This document shows positions 16,554 through 25,135 of a stretch of 64,000 nucleotides of DNA, piece by piece. Position 1 is the first letter of the stretch; each line of letters begins with the position of its first letter. The stretch is from an uncultured Alphaproteobacteria bacterium (GTDB taxonomy: Bacteria; Pseudomonadota; Alphaproteobacteria; Caulobacterales; Caulobacteraceae). Under the pieces are notes generated by a model. The model saw only the letters and a program-made list of their open reading frames with translations, was not told the DNA's origin and did not search any database. The DNA lies in NCBI GenBank assembly GCA_937920085.1, contig CALETE010000031.1, positions 60,430 through 124,429 on the forward strand, read 5' to 3'. Made by a program: the position numbers and the translations under genes.

Positions 16554-17561
16554 TTAAGATTTCTTGTCGACGAAAGTGACCTTCACGCCCATCTCCGGAA
16601 GGATGCGGACATCCTTGGACTCAAAGGCAATCCTTACCCGAACCGTCGCCTTGTCACGGCTTGCGGTTGGTATGGTGGCGATCACATGGGCCGGAAGCAC
16701 CGTATCTGGATAGGCGTCCAGAATGGCCTCGACCTTCTGGCCCGGCGAAACCCGACCGATATAGGCCTCGTTCACATCGACCTCGATCTCGAGGCTGTCC
16801 ATGTCGACAATGGTGCAAATGCCAGTCCGGGTGAACCCGCCGCCCGCCGACAGGGGCGAGATGATTTCCCCGGGCTGGGCGGCCTTGTCGATCACCATGC
16901 CGGTGAAGGGCGCTCGGATTTCATACTTACTGAGCTGAACCCGCGTGCGGTTTGAATCAGAGTTTGCCGCCACCAGCTGGGCCCGGGCGAGATCTTCCTG
17001 AGCCGCAGCGACCTTGGCCTTTAACGTAGCGGCCTGGAGGTTGGCCTCGCTGATATAGCCGGTCTTGGCCAGTGCCTGATATCGGGACAAATCTTTCTGT
17101 GCCTGCGCGTATTGCACCTGGGCAGAGTTCAGTGCCGCCTGGGCAGACACCGCCCTGGCCTGCGTAGAGGCCGCATCAACCCGAGCCAGAGAACCATCCA
17201 AGACAGCCAGGACCTGGCCAGCCTGAACCGACTGGCCTTCTTCAACGCGGACTTCAACCACGCGGCCAGTGACCTCAGCCGCCACAGTCGCCCGTGTGCG
17301 GGCCACGACATATCCCGACGCCGTTAGGCCACCTGCGGGCGCCACGGCCCGGCTTGACCCAGTCTGCGCGGCCTCGACAATCACTGGCTTAGCCTTGGGC
17401 GCAGGCTTCAGGACCCACCCCGCTGCCCCACCAATTAGAAGACTGCCCGCCGCTAAGGCTCCCAGCACCACCGGTCCAAACCGCGCACCGCTTTCGTCTT
17501 CCTCGACCCGTGAGCGATCTATGCTCAGTGACCGCAGGAGTTCTGACTTATCTTCACTCAC
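16554..17561 (-). CDS. Periplasmic adaptor (membrane fusion protein, HlyD/RND-type) of an ABC exporter
   Basis: Adaptor protein of 335 residues, anchored by one N-terminal helix (about residues 29-51). A lipoyl/barrel-sandwich half-motif follows (VTGRVVEVRVEEGQSVQAGQ), then a helical hairpin rich in Ala and Gln (about 120-190), the second lipoyl half (APFTGMVIDKAAQPGEIIS) and a beta-barrel. These proteins bridge inner-membrane exporters to an outer-membrane channel; no TolC-like gene is in the window. The start is GTG 17561, preceded by GAGGGG; an in-frame ATG at 17621 adds 20 residues that do not fit the family. First gene of the exporter operon. Confidence 0.92.
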   Translation of the reverse strand: MSEDKSELLRSLSIDRSRVEEDESGARFGPVVLGALAAGSLLIGGAAGWVLKPAPKAKPVIVEAAQTGSSRAVAPAGGLTASGYVVARTRATVAAEVTGRVVEVRVEEGQSVQAGQVLAVLDGSLARVDAASTQARAVSAQAALNSAQVQYAQAQKDLSRYQALAKTGYISEANLQAATLKAKVAAAQEDLARAQLVAANSDSNRTRVQLSKYEIRAPFTGMVIDKAAQPGEIISPLSAGGGFTRTGICTIVDMDSLEIEVDVNEAYIGRVSPGQKVEAILDAYPDTVLPAHVIATIPTASRDKATVRVRIAFESKDVRILPEMGVKVTFVDKKS

Positions 17562-17672
17562 AATTACCGCCCCTCGCCCAGCGACTACCCCAATGTCGGT
17601 CAGGATACTCAACCCCGCCAAGCTGCCCTACAATGGGGGGCAAACATCAACTTCGCAACAGGATGATCGCCA

Positions 17673-18116
17673 ATGGGAACCGGAACTGGTCCGCCTCTGC
17701 AGCTCGACCGGGACGGCGTCAACAGCCTGCTGATCAAGGCCTTCCCGCTTGCCGACCCGAATAGCCTGGCCTTGGCCCAAGAGGTCGGGCCTGGGTGGGT
17801 GCTGGTGGTGCGCCCCTATGGCGGAGAGCGGACCTTACGCCCTGGCGGCGTGATCTCCGGGCCGACCCTCATGGAGATTGCTGACCTTGCGGCCTACACA
17901 CTGGTGCTCGCCCACATCGGCGAACAACTCATGGCCGTCACCAGTTCCTTGACGATGAATTTTCTAAGAGGCGCAAAGCCTGGAGATATTCATGCGCGGG
18001 CTGACATGTTGCGTCTGGGACGCCGGATCGCCGTGTGCGATGTTCGAATTTGGACTGAGGGCCCTGACCGTCCCGCGGCCCAGGCTACTGTAACCTATGC
18101 CATTCCAAGCGCTTGA
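17673..18116 (+). CDS. PaaI-type hotdog-fold thioesterase
   Basis: Predicted acyl-CoA thioesterase of 147 residues. The hotdog signature is at about residues 60-77: GGVISGPTLMEIADLAAY, in which an acidic residue on the central helix is catalytic in the family. The later NFLRGAKPGDIHARA block is also typical. Substrate unknown. It is divergent from the exporter operon and followed by a DUF1289 gene seven bases later; this pairing is inferred to be an operon. Confidence 0.85.
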   Translation: MGTGTGPPLQLDRDGVNSLLIKAFPLADPNSLALAQEVGPGWVLVVRPYGGERTLRPGGVISGPTLMEIADLAAYTLVLAHIGEQLMAVTSSLTMNFLRGAKPGDIHARADMLRLGRRIAVCDVRIWTEGPDRPAAQATVTYAIPSA

Positions 18117-18123
18117 GACCCTA

Positions 18124-18339
18124 ATGACACACACCCCTGATGTACCGATGCCGATCAAAACACCCTGCATCAAGATTTGTGTGGTCGATGGTGAGAGTGG
18201 CCTCTGCATGGGGTGCTATCGGCGACTTAACGAAGTTGCCAGCTGGTCAAAGCTGTCCCCAGACCAGAGGGATGACATTATGGCTGAGTTGCCCAATCGT
18301 CGCGCGCTGATCCGGCCCGAAAAACGCGCCATGTTCTAA
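18124..18339 (+). CDS. DUF1289 domain protein
   Basis: A 71-residue protein of the DUF1289 family, function unknown. Four cysteines are arranged as TPCIKICVVDGESGLCMGCYR, suggesting metal binding, followed by the WSKLSPDQRDDIMAELP helix. ATG 18124 is chosen because it falls seven bases after the thioesterase stop; an in-frame ATG at 18097 lies inside that gene. Confidence 0.85.
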   Translation: MTHTPDVPMPIKTPCIKICVVDGESGLCMGCYRRLNEVASWSKLSPDQRDDIMAELPNRRALIRPEKRAMF

Positions 18340-18443
18340 GGGCCGATCGTCCGCCGTTCATTCCTTGAAAACCTCGTCGGTTTACCCTGATCGGAAATTT
18401 GGGCCGAGAATGGCCGTCTATCGCCGGAAGGCGGGGTTCGATC

Positions 18444-18953
18444 ATGTTGCGACTTGCAGTTTTATCATTGGTGGGTGCCGTTTCAGCGGTTGGCGCAGCG
18501 CAGGCTGTCGCGGCCTTTTCACCGGCAAATCACGCTGAAACCTTGACCCTTTCTCAGCCCCAAGTGGTTGCAGGCCCATCAGAGACCTCAGCCGCCTCGA
18601 TTTCCAAGGCCGCCGATGGGCATTATTGGGCCCAAGCCAATGTGAATGGCACAGCAGTGAAGTTTCTGGTGGATACCGGTGCAAGCACCGTGGCGCTCAC
18701 CCAGACGGACGCCCAACGGCTCGGCTTTGATCCCGGACACCTGAATTACAATTACAAGGTTATCACTGCCAGCGGCGAGGCGCACGCCGCCGCTGTGAAG
18801 CTGGCCAGTGTTTCCATCGCTGGTGCTCAAGTGGCCGATGTTGATGCCCTGGTCATCGATAAGGGCCTGGATACATCGCTCCTCGGCATGACCTACCTTG
18901 GTCGGCTGTCCCGGTTCGAGGCCACCAAGACCTCGCTCATTCTTCATCCCTAA
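18444..18953 (+). CDS. Retropepsin-like (clan AA) aspartic protease, exported
   Basis: A 169-residue protein with a signal peptide or anchor (MLRLAVLSLVGAVSAVGAA) and one retropepsin-like domain. The catalytic motif is FLVDTGASTVALT and the later flap-like and hydrophobic GLDTSLLGMTYL segments match the single-domain TIGR02281-type bacterial proteases. Such proteins must dimerise to form an active site. ATG 18444 is preferred because the signal sequence then starts at once; an upstream ATG at 18399 adds 15 residues. The stop overlaps that of the convergent dusA by four bases. Confidence 0.85.
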   Translation: MLRLAVLSLVGAVSAVGAAQAVAAFSPANHAETLTLSQPQVVAGPSETSAASISKAADGHYWAQANVNGTAVKFLVDTGASTVALTQTDAQRLGFDPGHLNYNYKVITASGEAHAAAVKLASVSIAGAQVADVDALVIDKGLDTSLLGMTYLGRLSRFEATKTSLILHP

Positions 18954-19945
18954 GCAGGAACTTCGGCAGGGCTAGGGCGACGTAGTGCGTCTAAGGCTTG
19001 ATCGAGCACGTCAAGACCTGCACCGGGTTTGATGCTGTCGACTGTCAATATCCGACGCCAAGTCCGTGCCCCGGGCTGTCCGTGGAACAAGCCCAGCATG
19101 TGCCGGGTCATGTGTGCCAGATGAACCCCCTTTGACAGTTGCTGGGAGAGATAGGGCTTATAGGCCTCAACGGCATCAAACGGGTCGACCGATTGGCCCA
19201 CACCGAAAACCTCAGAGTCAGCATCTCCCAGAATGCCAGGGGTGTGATAGGCCGCACGGCCGATCATCACCCCGTCAACGTGGTCCAGGTGAGCGACCGC
19301 GTCCTCGATCGACCCGACGCCGCCGTTGATAGCAATGGTCAGTTCGGGGCGCTCAGCCTTCAATCGATAGACCAGGGGATAGTTCAGCGGCGGGACATCG
19401 CGGTTTTCCTTGGGAGACAGCCCCTTCAGCAGAGCCTTCCTGGCATGGACAATGAAGGTGGTAACCCCTGCCCCGGCGCAATGCTCAACAAGCCGGAAGA
19501 GGCTTTCTTCTGGATCCTGATCATCGACGCCAATTCGGCACTTCACCGTCACGGGAATATCTACTGCGGCTGCCATAGCCGACATGCACGCGGCCACCAG
19601 TTCTGGCTCGCGCATCAGGCAGGCACCAAACCGTCCTGACTGCACCCGATCAGAGGGGCAGCCGACATTGAGATTGATCTCGTCATAGCCATAGTCTGCG
19701 CCGATCTTAGCCGCCTGAGCCAGATCCGCAGGATCAGACCCGCCCAGCTGCAAGGCAACGGTGTGCTCTGAGGGATCAAACCCCAGCAGCCTTTCGCGGT
19801 CGCCATGTAGCACGGCACCAGTGGTCACCATCTCGGTATAGAGGTGTGTCTTTGCACTAAGAACACGATGAAAGGCCCGACAATGGCGGTCGGTCCAGTC
19901 CATCATGGGGGCGACAGATAGTCGCTGATCGGGCGCGATTGACAC
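18950..19945 (-). CDS. dusA: tRNA-dihydrouridine(20/20a) synthase DusA
   Basis: Flavoenzyme that reduces uridine to dihydrouridine in the tRNA D-loop. The 331-residue product opens with SVAPMMDWTDRHCRAFHR, contains the block NVGCPSDRVQSGRFGACLM with the catalytic cysteine, VKCRIGVDD for the flavin/tRNA site, and MIGRAAYHTPG near the end. These favour the DusA subfamily over DusB/C. The start is GTG 19945. It converges with the retropepsin gene, overlapping by four bases. Confidence 0.95.
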   Translation of the reverse strand: MSIAPDQRLSVAPMMDWTDRHCRAFHRVLSAKTHLYTEMVTTGAVLHGDRERLLGFDPSEHTVALQLGGSDPADLAQAAKIGADYGYDEINLNVGCPSDRVQSGRFGACLMREPELVAACMSAMAAAVDIPVTVKCRIGVDDQDPEESLFRLVEHCAGAGVTTFIVHARKALLKGLSPKENRDVPPLNYPLVYRLKAERPELTIAINGGVGSIEDAVAHLDHVDGVMIGRAAYHTPGILGDADSEVFGVGQSVDPFDAVEAYKPYLSQQLSKGVHLAHMTRHMLGLFHGQPGARTWRRILTVDSIKPGAGLDVLDQALDALRRPSPAEVPA

Positions 19946-20067
19946 GTTTTCGAGGTCTCAAGGACGAATTTGCCCGTTTCATAGCCATTTGAGGTGCGAC
20001 ATGCACGTGACATCCGCATGAGAGCTTGGCAGGGTCGGCTCTTCGATTCTCTTACGAAAGACGCCAT

Positions 20068-20346
20068 ATGACCATTTCCGACCTCATCGATCAGGTTGCC
20101 GCCTCTGACGACAAGCTGACCAAGGCGCAGGCCAAGGCCATTGTTGACGCCGTGTTCGGTGCCATTCGCGGCGCCGCCGTGAAGGGCGACGAAGTCTCCG
20201 TCCCCGGCTTTGGCAAGTTCAAGGTTCAGTCCAAGCCAGCCCGCACCGGCCGCAACCCCTCCACGGGCGCAGCGATCGAAATCGCGGCTTCCAAGAAGAT
20301 CGTGTTCCAGGCCGCTAAGGCCCTCAAGGACGCCGTGAACGGCTAA
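20068..20346 (+). CDS. HU family DNA-binding protein
   Basis: Nucleoid-associated protein of 92 residues that bends DNA as a dimer. It begins MTISDLIDQVAAS and has the family signature VSVPGFGKFKVQSKPARTGRNPSTG with the DNA-intercalating proline region RNPSTG. The start is ATG 20068; an earlier in-frame codon at 20026 adds residues unlike HU. A strong stem-loop follows 12 bases after the stop. Confidence 0.95.
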   Translation: MTISDLIDQVAASDDKLTKAQAKAIVDAVFGAIRGAAVKGDEVSVPGFGKFKVQSKPARTGRNPSTGAAIEIAASKKIVFQAAKALKDAVNG

Positions 20347-20358
20347 GCCGTTTCGAGC

Positions 20359-20392
20359 CGGCGGCGCTCAGGTTGTGACCTGGACGCCGCCG
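20359..20392. terminator. Stem-loop between HU and MAPEG genes
   Basis: CGGCGGCG (20359-20366) pairs perfectly with CGCCGCCG (20385-20392), with an inner CAGG/CCTG pairing. It lies between convergent stops at 20346 and 20402 and could end both transcripts. There is no T-run, so termination is an inference from position. Confidence 0.5.
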
Positions 20393-20401
20393 CTCAAGCC
20401 G

Positions 20402-20800
20402 CTAGGCGGCCCAGCCCATCAGGGCGGAAAACACCATGACCGTTCCGGCAATGCCCACCGCCCAGGCCAGGGGCCTGATCATCGGCACGCCTGCCAAATA
20501 AAGGCCAGCATGGGCGACCCGAGCGAAAAAGAAGAGTTGAGCGCCAAGCACAGTTGCATGATTTGAAATGTGCGAAAGGGCCGCGATCAGCACGAGAGGT
20601 GCAAAAAGGATCAAGCCTTCCCGATGATTATCCACCACCCGCTTGGCACGGGCTTGGAAAACGCCAGGTGCCGGCAGGTTGTCCCTGGAATTAGCAAGTG
20701 CCGTAAGGCCCTGGGCACGAATACCCGCTACAGCCTGGATTACAATAAGTATGAAGAGTAAGCCCACCGCGTAGGCTAGCATACTGAGTTCTATAGACAT
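20402..20800 (-). CDS. MAPEG family membrane protein
   Basis: Integral membrane protein of 132 residues with four predicted helices. It carries the MAPEG pattern: AQARAKRVVDNHREGLILFAP after the first helix-loop (here as QARAKRVVDNHREG) and RVAHAGLYLAGVPMIRP in the third helix region. Bacterial members are related to glutathione S-transferases and leukotriene-C4 synthases, but many are uncharacterised. It is monocistronic and converges with HU. Confidence 0.85.
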   Translation of the reverse strand: MSIELSMLAYAVGLLFILIVIQAVAGIRAQGLTALANSRDNLPAPGVFQARAKRVVDNHREGLILFAPLVLIAALSHISNHATVLGAQLFFFARVAHAGLYLAGVPMIRPLAWAVGIAGTVMVFSALMGWAA

Positions 20801-20935
20801 TTTCCACCCCTTGTCATGAACCGGGCATCGGAATGGCCCGACTTAAAGCTCAACCTTCCGTCGGCAGCGAGACAGCGTCAACCTCGTTCGCTAAATAGAC
20901 TGATCCCGTTTCGGTGACCCACCTAGGAGTTATGC

Positions 20936-22261
20936 ATGCGTCGCACCTATCTCACCCTTGGTCTTCTTGGACTGACCCTGGCGGCTTGCGGGCAATCAGG
21001 CTCCGTGGACCCTTTCGCCGGTTTTGGTCCTAATCCGACGCTTCCAGAACCCAAAAAGGGCCTGCTGCCTCAAGTTGCCATTGCCAAGGTCGCCCCCTGG
21101 AGCGCCGGTGAACACCCGAAGGTGCCAGACGGTTTCGAAATCACGCGCTTTGCTGAAGGACTTGATCACCCAAGGTGGGTCCATGTCCTGCCTAACGGCG
21201 ATGTGCTGGTGGCGGAATCATCCTCTGAGTCAAAGCCGCCTAAGACCTTCCGAGATCACGCCGCCGCATGGATCATGAAGGGGGCTGGGGCCAACACGAA
21301 AAGCCCGAATAAGATCATCCTGCTCCGGGACGCCAATGGCGATGGGGTGGCAGAACTGAAGACTGTTTTTGCCGAGGGCATTAAGCGCCCGTTCGGCATG
21401 GCTCTGGTTGGTCAGACCCTCTACGTCGCCGCCGACAATGCAATTGTCAGCTATCCCTACAAAGATGGTGACACCCATGTGGAGGGCCCCGGAGAAAAGG
21501 TCTTCGACCTACCCGGTGATCCGATCAACCATCACTGGACGAAGAACATCATCGCCAGCCCAGATGGGACGAAACTTTACGCTACTGTCGGCTCCAACTC
21601 TAACGTCGGCGAAAACGGCATGGCCGCTGAAGCTGGCCGGGCTGAGATCACCGAATTCACCTTGCCCAAGGGGCCAAGCCGCCCCTTTGCCACGGGGATC
21701 CGCAATCCCAACGGCCTGGACTATGAACCCGTCACCGGTGCCCTTTGGACCGCGGCGAATGAGCGTGACGAGATCGGTCCAGACCTGGTCCCCGACTATA
21801 TGACCAGCGTTAAGGACGGTGCCTTCTATGGCTGGCCCTACAGCTATTATGGCCAGCACGTCGATGTCCGTATCCAACCCCAAAGGCCAGACATGGTCGC
21901 CAAGGCGATTGCCCCTGACTTTGCCCTAGGCCCTCATACGGCCTCGCTGGGTCTGGCCTTCTACAAGGCAGACAGCTTTCCAGAACACTACCGCGGCGGG
22001 GTCTTCATCGGCCAGCACGGGTCGTGGAATCGCAAGCCCCTCAATGGCTATCGCGTCGTCTTCGTGCCCTTTGCCAACGGCAAGCCGGTCAACCACCCTG
22101 AAGTCTTCCTAAGCGGCTTCCTGAGCGACAAGGGTGAAGCGCGCGGCCGGCCCGTCGGCGTGGCGGTGGATAAGACCGGCGGCCTGCTGGTCGCCGATGA
22201 TGTCGGGGCGATCATCTGGCGGGTCAGGGCGAAACCGCCTCAGGTCAAAGCGTCTTCTTAA
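20936..22261 (+). CDS. L-sorbosone dehydrogenase-like beta-propeller lipoprotein
   Basis: Secreted or membrane-attached propeller protein of 441 residues. The N-terminus is a lipoprotein signal with lipobox LAAC (Cys18). The propeller contains repeated PNG/DG motifs (HVLPNGDVLVAES, LRDANGDGVAE, IRNPNGLDYEP) and IGQHGSWNRKP, typical of the sorbosone dehydrogenase/PQQ-dependent glucose dehydrogenase-like family. Whether it binds PQQ and oxidises a sugar is not shown by sequence alone. Its 3' end overlaps the convergent TonB-dependent receptor by 17 bases. Confidence 0.85.
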   Translation: MRRTYLTLGLLGLTLAACGQSGSVDPFAGFGPNPTLPEPKKGLLPQVAIAKVAPWSAGEHPKVPDGFEITRFAEGLDHPRWVHVLPNGDVLVAESSSESKPPKTFRDHAAAWIMKGAGANTKSPNKIILLRDANGDGVAELKTVFAEGIKRPFGMALVGQTLYVAADNAIVSYPYKDGDTHVEGPGEKVFDLPGDPINHHWTKNIIASPDGTKLYATVGSNSNVGENGMAAEAGRAEITEFTLPKGPSRPFATGIRNPNGLDYEPVTGALWTAANERDEIGPDLVPDYMTSVKDGAFYGWPYSYYGQHVDVRIQPQRPDMVAKAIAPDFALGPHTASLGLAFYKADSFPEHYRGGVFIGQHGSWNRKPLNGYRVVFVPFANGKPVNHPEVFLSGFLSDKGEARGRPVGVAVDKTGGLLVADDVGAIIWRVRAKPPQVKASS

Positions 22262-24269
22262 TCCGGATCAGTATGTTACGACCAAACTCTAAGTCCCTGT
22301 CATCGGTATATGACAGGGGCGAAGAGCCCCTGGGGCCAGCATAGACCTCTCGAATACGCTTGGCGTTTCGCTCGCCGATATTCTGAACTTCCATACGCAG
22401 CAAAAGATCTGGGCGAAGGCGGGTTTCGGCAAAGATCCAGATCGGCGTGCCAACCTTTTTGGTCTCTATTTCAGAAAGCCGAAAGGCACGTTCTCGGAAG
22501 CCCCCGGCATAGATTTCAATGCCCCAATTGGTCTTCAGCTTCGGAATGTCCTGGTTGAAGTGCAGTTCCCAGTCGACCGGATGAAGGTTGGAAATTTCGC
22601 GCTTATGGCCAGTGGCTGGGTCTGTTACGGCGGTGAAGCGCCTGGTGACCTGGCCTTTCAATTGGGCCGCCTTCAGTCCAAACCTCTGCAATGGCACTGC
22701 CAAGCTGGCTATGACCTCATCGCTCGTCCCATTGCCGATATTACCTGGCGCATCGGCAACGGCGACACCCTTCGCATAGATGGGCGCGCGGTCGATGACA
22801 TTGGTCAATTCCGAGTGGCGAAGGGTCAAGATCGCAGCCCCACTCTTCCAGAACCGCTGCTCAAAGGCGGCTTCAGAGACCCAGGCTTGTTGCGGAGCAA
22901 GGTCCGGATTGCCTGCAAGCACAGCGCCCGTGCTGGCGGCGGAGGACGAGGCAATATAGTCGTCAAAATTCAATTGGCTGACTTCCCGCTCGATACGGAC
23001 CCGTACCTGATTGGCCTCGTTTGGAGACCAAATCACCCCAAGGCGGGGCTTTAGGAAGCTGAGCGTTTTTTGCAGAACCAGGTCGCCCGTGGAAGAAATG
23101 GTAGAGGTTTCTTCCCTGACCTGTCCCTCAAGCTTCAGACTGGGAGCGACAGTCCAAGTCGCCTGAAGCGATGCCTCACCGCGCTTTTCCTCAACCCGAA
23201 CATTGGCCGCCGGCAAAATGACTTTCGAGCCGTTCTGGATAAAGCTGGTCTTGCTATCGAGGCCGTTAAAGGCTCCCTCAACATAGCCTTCCAGCGCAAG
23301 CTGATCTGACTGAGCGCGACGAACGAGAACCCGACCCACCGTTTCCGTGAGCTTCTTGTCGGACTCAAAATCTCGGTTCACGGCCGCCGATTCAAAGTGC
23401 GCCTTGGTATCGTTATTGTTCCATTGCTGGAAGAACACCGCTTCTAGGCCGCTCTTGGGTCCCAGGCCTCGAGAATAGCGGGCTCCGAATTCGCCCTGCA
23501 GTTTATCCTGGGTGTCGTATTCGTATTCCTTGCCACCAGGAAACGACAATCGATCTGTGATTTCGGCACTATAAGGGTTGGGCATAAAGGCGGCATTGAG
23601 TTTTAACCGCCCGCCATACAGCGGTGTTTCGTAAGCACCGATCAGGAATTTTTTCTTGCCACCGGCATCAGCGTCCACCTGGCTGCGGATTAGGACGGTT
23701 CCCGTTGGGGTGATCCGAATGCGACGTCCATCGCCAAGCAGATCGTCTGGTCCAGATCCGATAACCACGGACAGTTCAAGGAGTTTGCCGTTCCAGCGCC
23801 ACTGGCCTTCGGCCCGCATGCCATTATTGGTCCGGCCATCATAGATATTCCAATTGGTAGCGCTCAGTGCCCCATGAAATCCGGACTGCGACTTTCTAAC
23901 AACATTGGCAACAACTGTACGGCCGCGCATATCGATCCCCGGTGCGCCACCGCGAATAACGTCAACCCGTAGAACCGATCCGACCGGAATGCGCCGGAGC
24001 ATTTCATCCAGGGTGTCATTCTTAGAAACGACCGGTTCGCCGTCGATCAGCACATTGCCGCCGCCACCCTCAAGGCCACGCACGACCACGCCCCGGTCAA
24101 AGGTGAAACCGGGCAGTCTTTGAACCATGTCCAGGGCAGTATTTGGTCCCGTCTCCGCAAAAAATGCCGTGGAGTAGGAGATTACGCCCGTCTCTGCGGC
24201 GTTTGCAGCGGAAGCCTCTCCCGACGCCAGCAAAGCCAACGCAATAACCGCCCAACCAAACCTACGCAT
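22245..24269 (-). CDS. TonB-dependent receptor (short, 674 residues)
   Basis: Outer-membrane transporter with a signal peptide (MRRFGWAVIALALLASGEASA) followed by a plug domain: ALDMVQRLPGFTFDRG, VVVRGLEGGGGNVLIDGEPV and RVDVIRGGAPGIDM are the classic plug blocks. Beta-barrel sequence with alternating aromatic residues follows to the C-terminus, which ends IRIKKTL and lacks a terminal aromatic residue. Substrate unknown. The gene overlaps the sorbosone-dehydrogenase-like gene tail-to-tail, so a joint role in sugar use is possible but rests on adjacency only. Confidence 0.88.
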   Translation of the reverse strand: MRRFGWAVIALALLASGEASAANAAETGVISYSTAFFAETGPNTALDMVQRLPGFTFDRGVVVRGLEGGGGNVLIDGEPVVSKNDTLDEMLRRIPVGSVLRVDVIRGGAPGIDMRGRTVVANVVRKSQSGFHGALSATNWNIYDGRTNNGMRAEGQWRWNGKLLELSVVIGSGPDDLLGDGRRIRITPTGTVLIRSQVDADAGGKKKFLIGAYETPLYGGRLKLNAAFMPNPYSAEITDRLSFPGGKEYEYDTQDKLQGEFGARYSRGLGPKSGLEAVFFQQWNNNDTKAHFESAAVNRDFESDKKLTETVGRVLVRRAQSDQLALEGYVEGAFNGLDSKTSFIQNGSKVILPAANVRVEEKRGEASLQATWTVAPSLKLEGQVREETSTISSTGDLVLQKTLSFLKPRLGVIWSPNEANQVRVRIEREVSQLNFDDYIASSSAASTGAVLAGNPDLAPQQAWVSEAAFEQRFWKSGAAILTLRHSELTNVIDRAPIYAKGVAVADAPGNIGNGTSDEVIASLAVPLQRFGLKAAQLKGQVTRRFTAVTDPATGHKREISNLHPVDWELHFNQDIPKLKTNWGIEIYAGGFRERAFRLSEIETKKVGTPIWIFAETRLRPDLLLRMEVQNIGERNAKRIREVYAGPRGSSPLSYTDDRDLEFGRNILIRIKKTL

Positions 24270-24342
24270 ATCTTGAGGCCCCCGCCCCGCCCTTCAATCA
24301 GGGCTCGGTAATCGCAAATGGCTAAAATCGAAATAGATAGGC

Positions 24343-24396
24343 GGCCGACCCAAATCATCCGACCACCCCATGGGGTTCCCCTCGCACCGGTCGGCC
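24343..24396. repeat. Inverted repeat GGCCGACC...GGTCGGCC
   Basis: An 8-base perfect inverted repeat (24343-24350 and 24389-24396) spans 38 bases and encloses a palindrome CCCCATGGGG (24366-24375). It lies between the SDR stop and the receptor start, which are both on the minus strand. It may end the SDR transcript or shape the receptor leader. Confidence 0.4.
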
Positions 24397-24432
24397 CAAT
24401 GCGCAAGGGTCGAAGCGACCCCGGAAGGGCGC

Positions 24433-25128
24433 CTAAACGCGCCCAGTGACAGGAATGAGTGCGCCGGTTACCGCCTGTGCCTCTGGGGACACAAGAAACA
24501 GCATGACGGCAGCGAGGTCCCTTGGAGAAACCCAGGCGCTGAAATCGGCGTCCGGCATGGCGAGACGATTGGCTGGGGTGTCCAGGATGGACGGCAGGAC
24601 CGCATTGACGGTCACACCGTCACCCTTGAGTTCTTCCGCCAGACTTTCGGTAAGCCGATGTACACCGGCCTTGGCTGCGGCATAGGCTCCCATGCCCGCT
24701 GCAGCCCTGATGGCACCATTGGCACCCACATTAACGATCCTGCCGGCCTTGCTGAGCCGGAGATACGGTATGGCAGCGCGACTGGCATTAACGGCCGTGG
24801 TGACGTTCATGGCATACAGCCTGTCCCAGCCGGCTGGGTCGCCATCCTCGAGGGTCTGCCAGACAAAACCACCCGCGACATTGATCAAAGCATCAAGGCC
24901 ACCGCAGGTTTCAAAAGCTGCTGTCAGGGCCTTGCCTGCAGATGCCCTGTCCGTCAGGTCCACACCGCCCAGAACCAGGGGCGCGCCACAGACTGCGACC
25001 AGGCCATCAGGCGGGGTCGCAGCACTGTCAATTAGGACCACACGATGCCCCTGCTCTACCGCGAGCCTTGCAAGAGCGGAGCCGAGGACGCCGAACGCGC
25101 CAGTTATTGCGATGACGCGTCCGGCCAT
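24433..25128 (-). CDS. Short-chain dehydrogenase/reductase (atypical active site)
   Basis: NAD(P)-binding Rossmann protein of 231 residues. The nucleotide motif TGAFGVLG is at residues 9-16 and the catalytic Tyr149 and Lys153 are in YAAAK. The usual catalytic serine, expected at residue 136, is Ala (VNVGANGAIR), so activity may be altered. It starts seven bases after the thiolase stop and is probably cotranscribed with it, which suggests a 3-hydroxyacyl-CoA or keto-reduction step in the same catabolic route; this is inference. Confidence 0.85.
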   Translation of the reverse strand: MAGRVIAITGAFGVLGSALARLAVEQGHRVVLIDSAATPPDGLVAVCGAPLVLGGVDLTDRASAGKALTAAFETCGGLDALINVAGGFVWQTLEDGDPAGWDRLYAMNVTTAVNASRAAIPYLRLSKAGRIVNVGANGAIRAAAGMGAYAAAKAGVHRLTESLAEELKGDGVTVNAVLPSILDTPANRLAMPDADFSAWVSPRDLAAVMLFLVSPEAQAVTGALIPVTGRV

Positions 25129-25135
25129 GTCGCTC

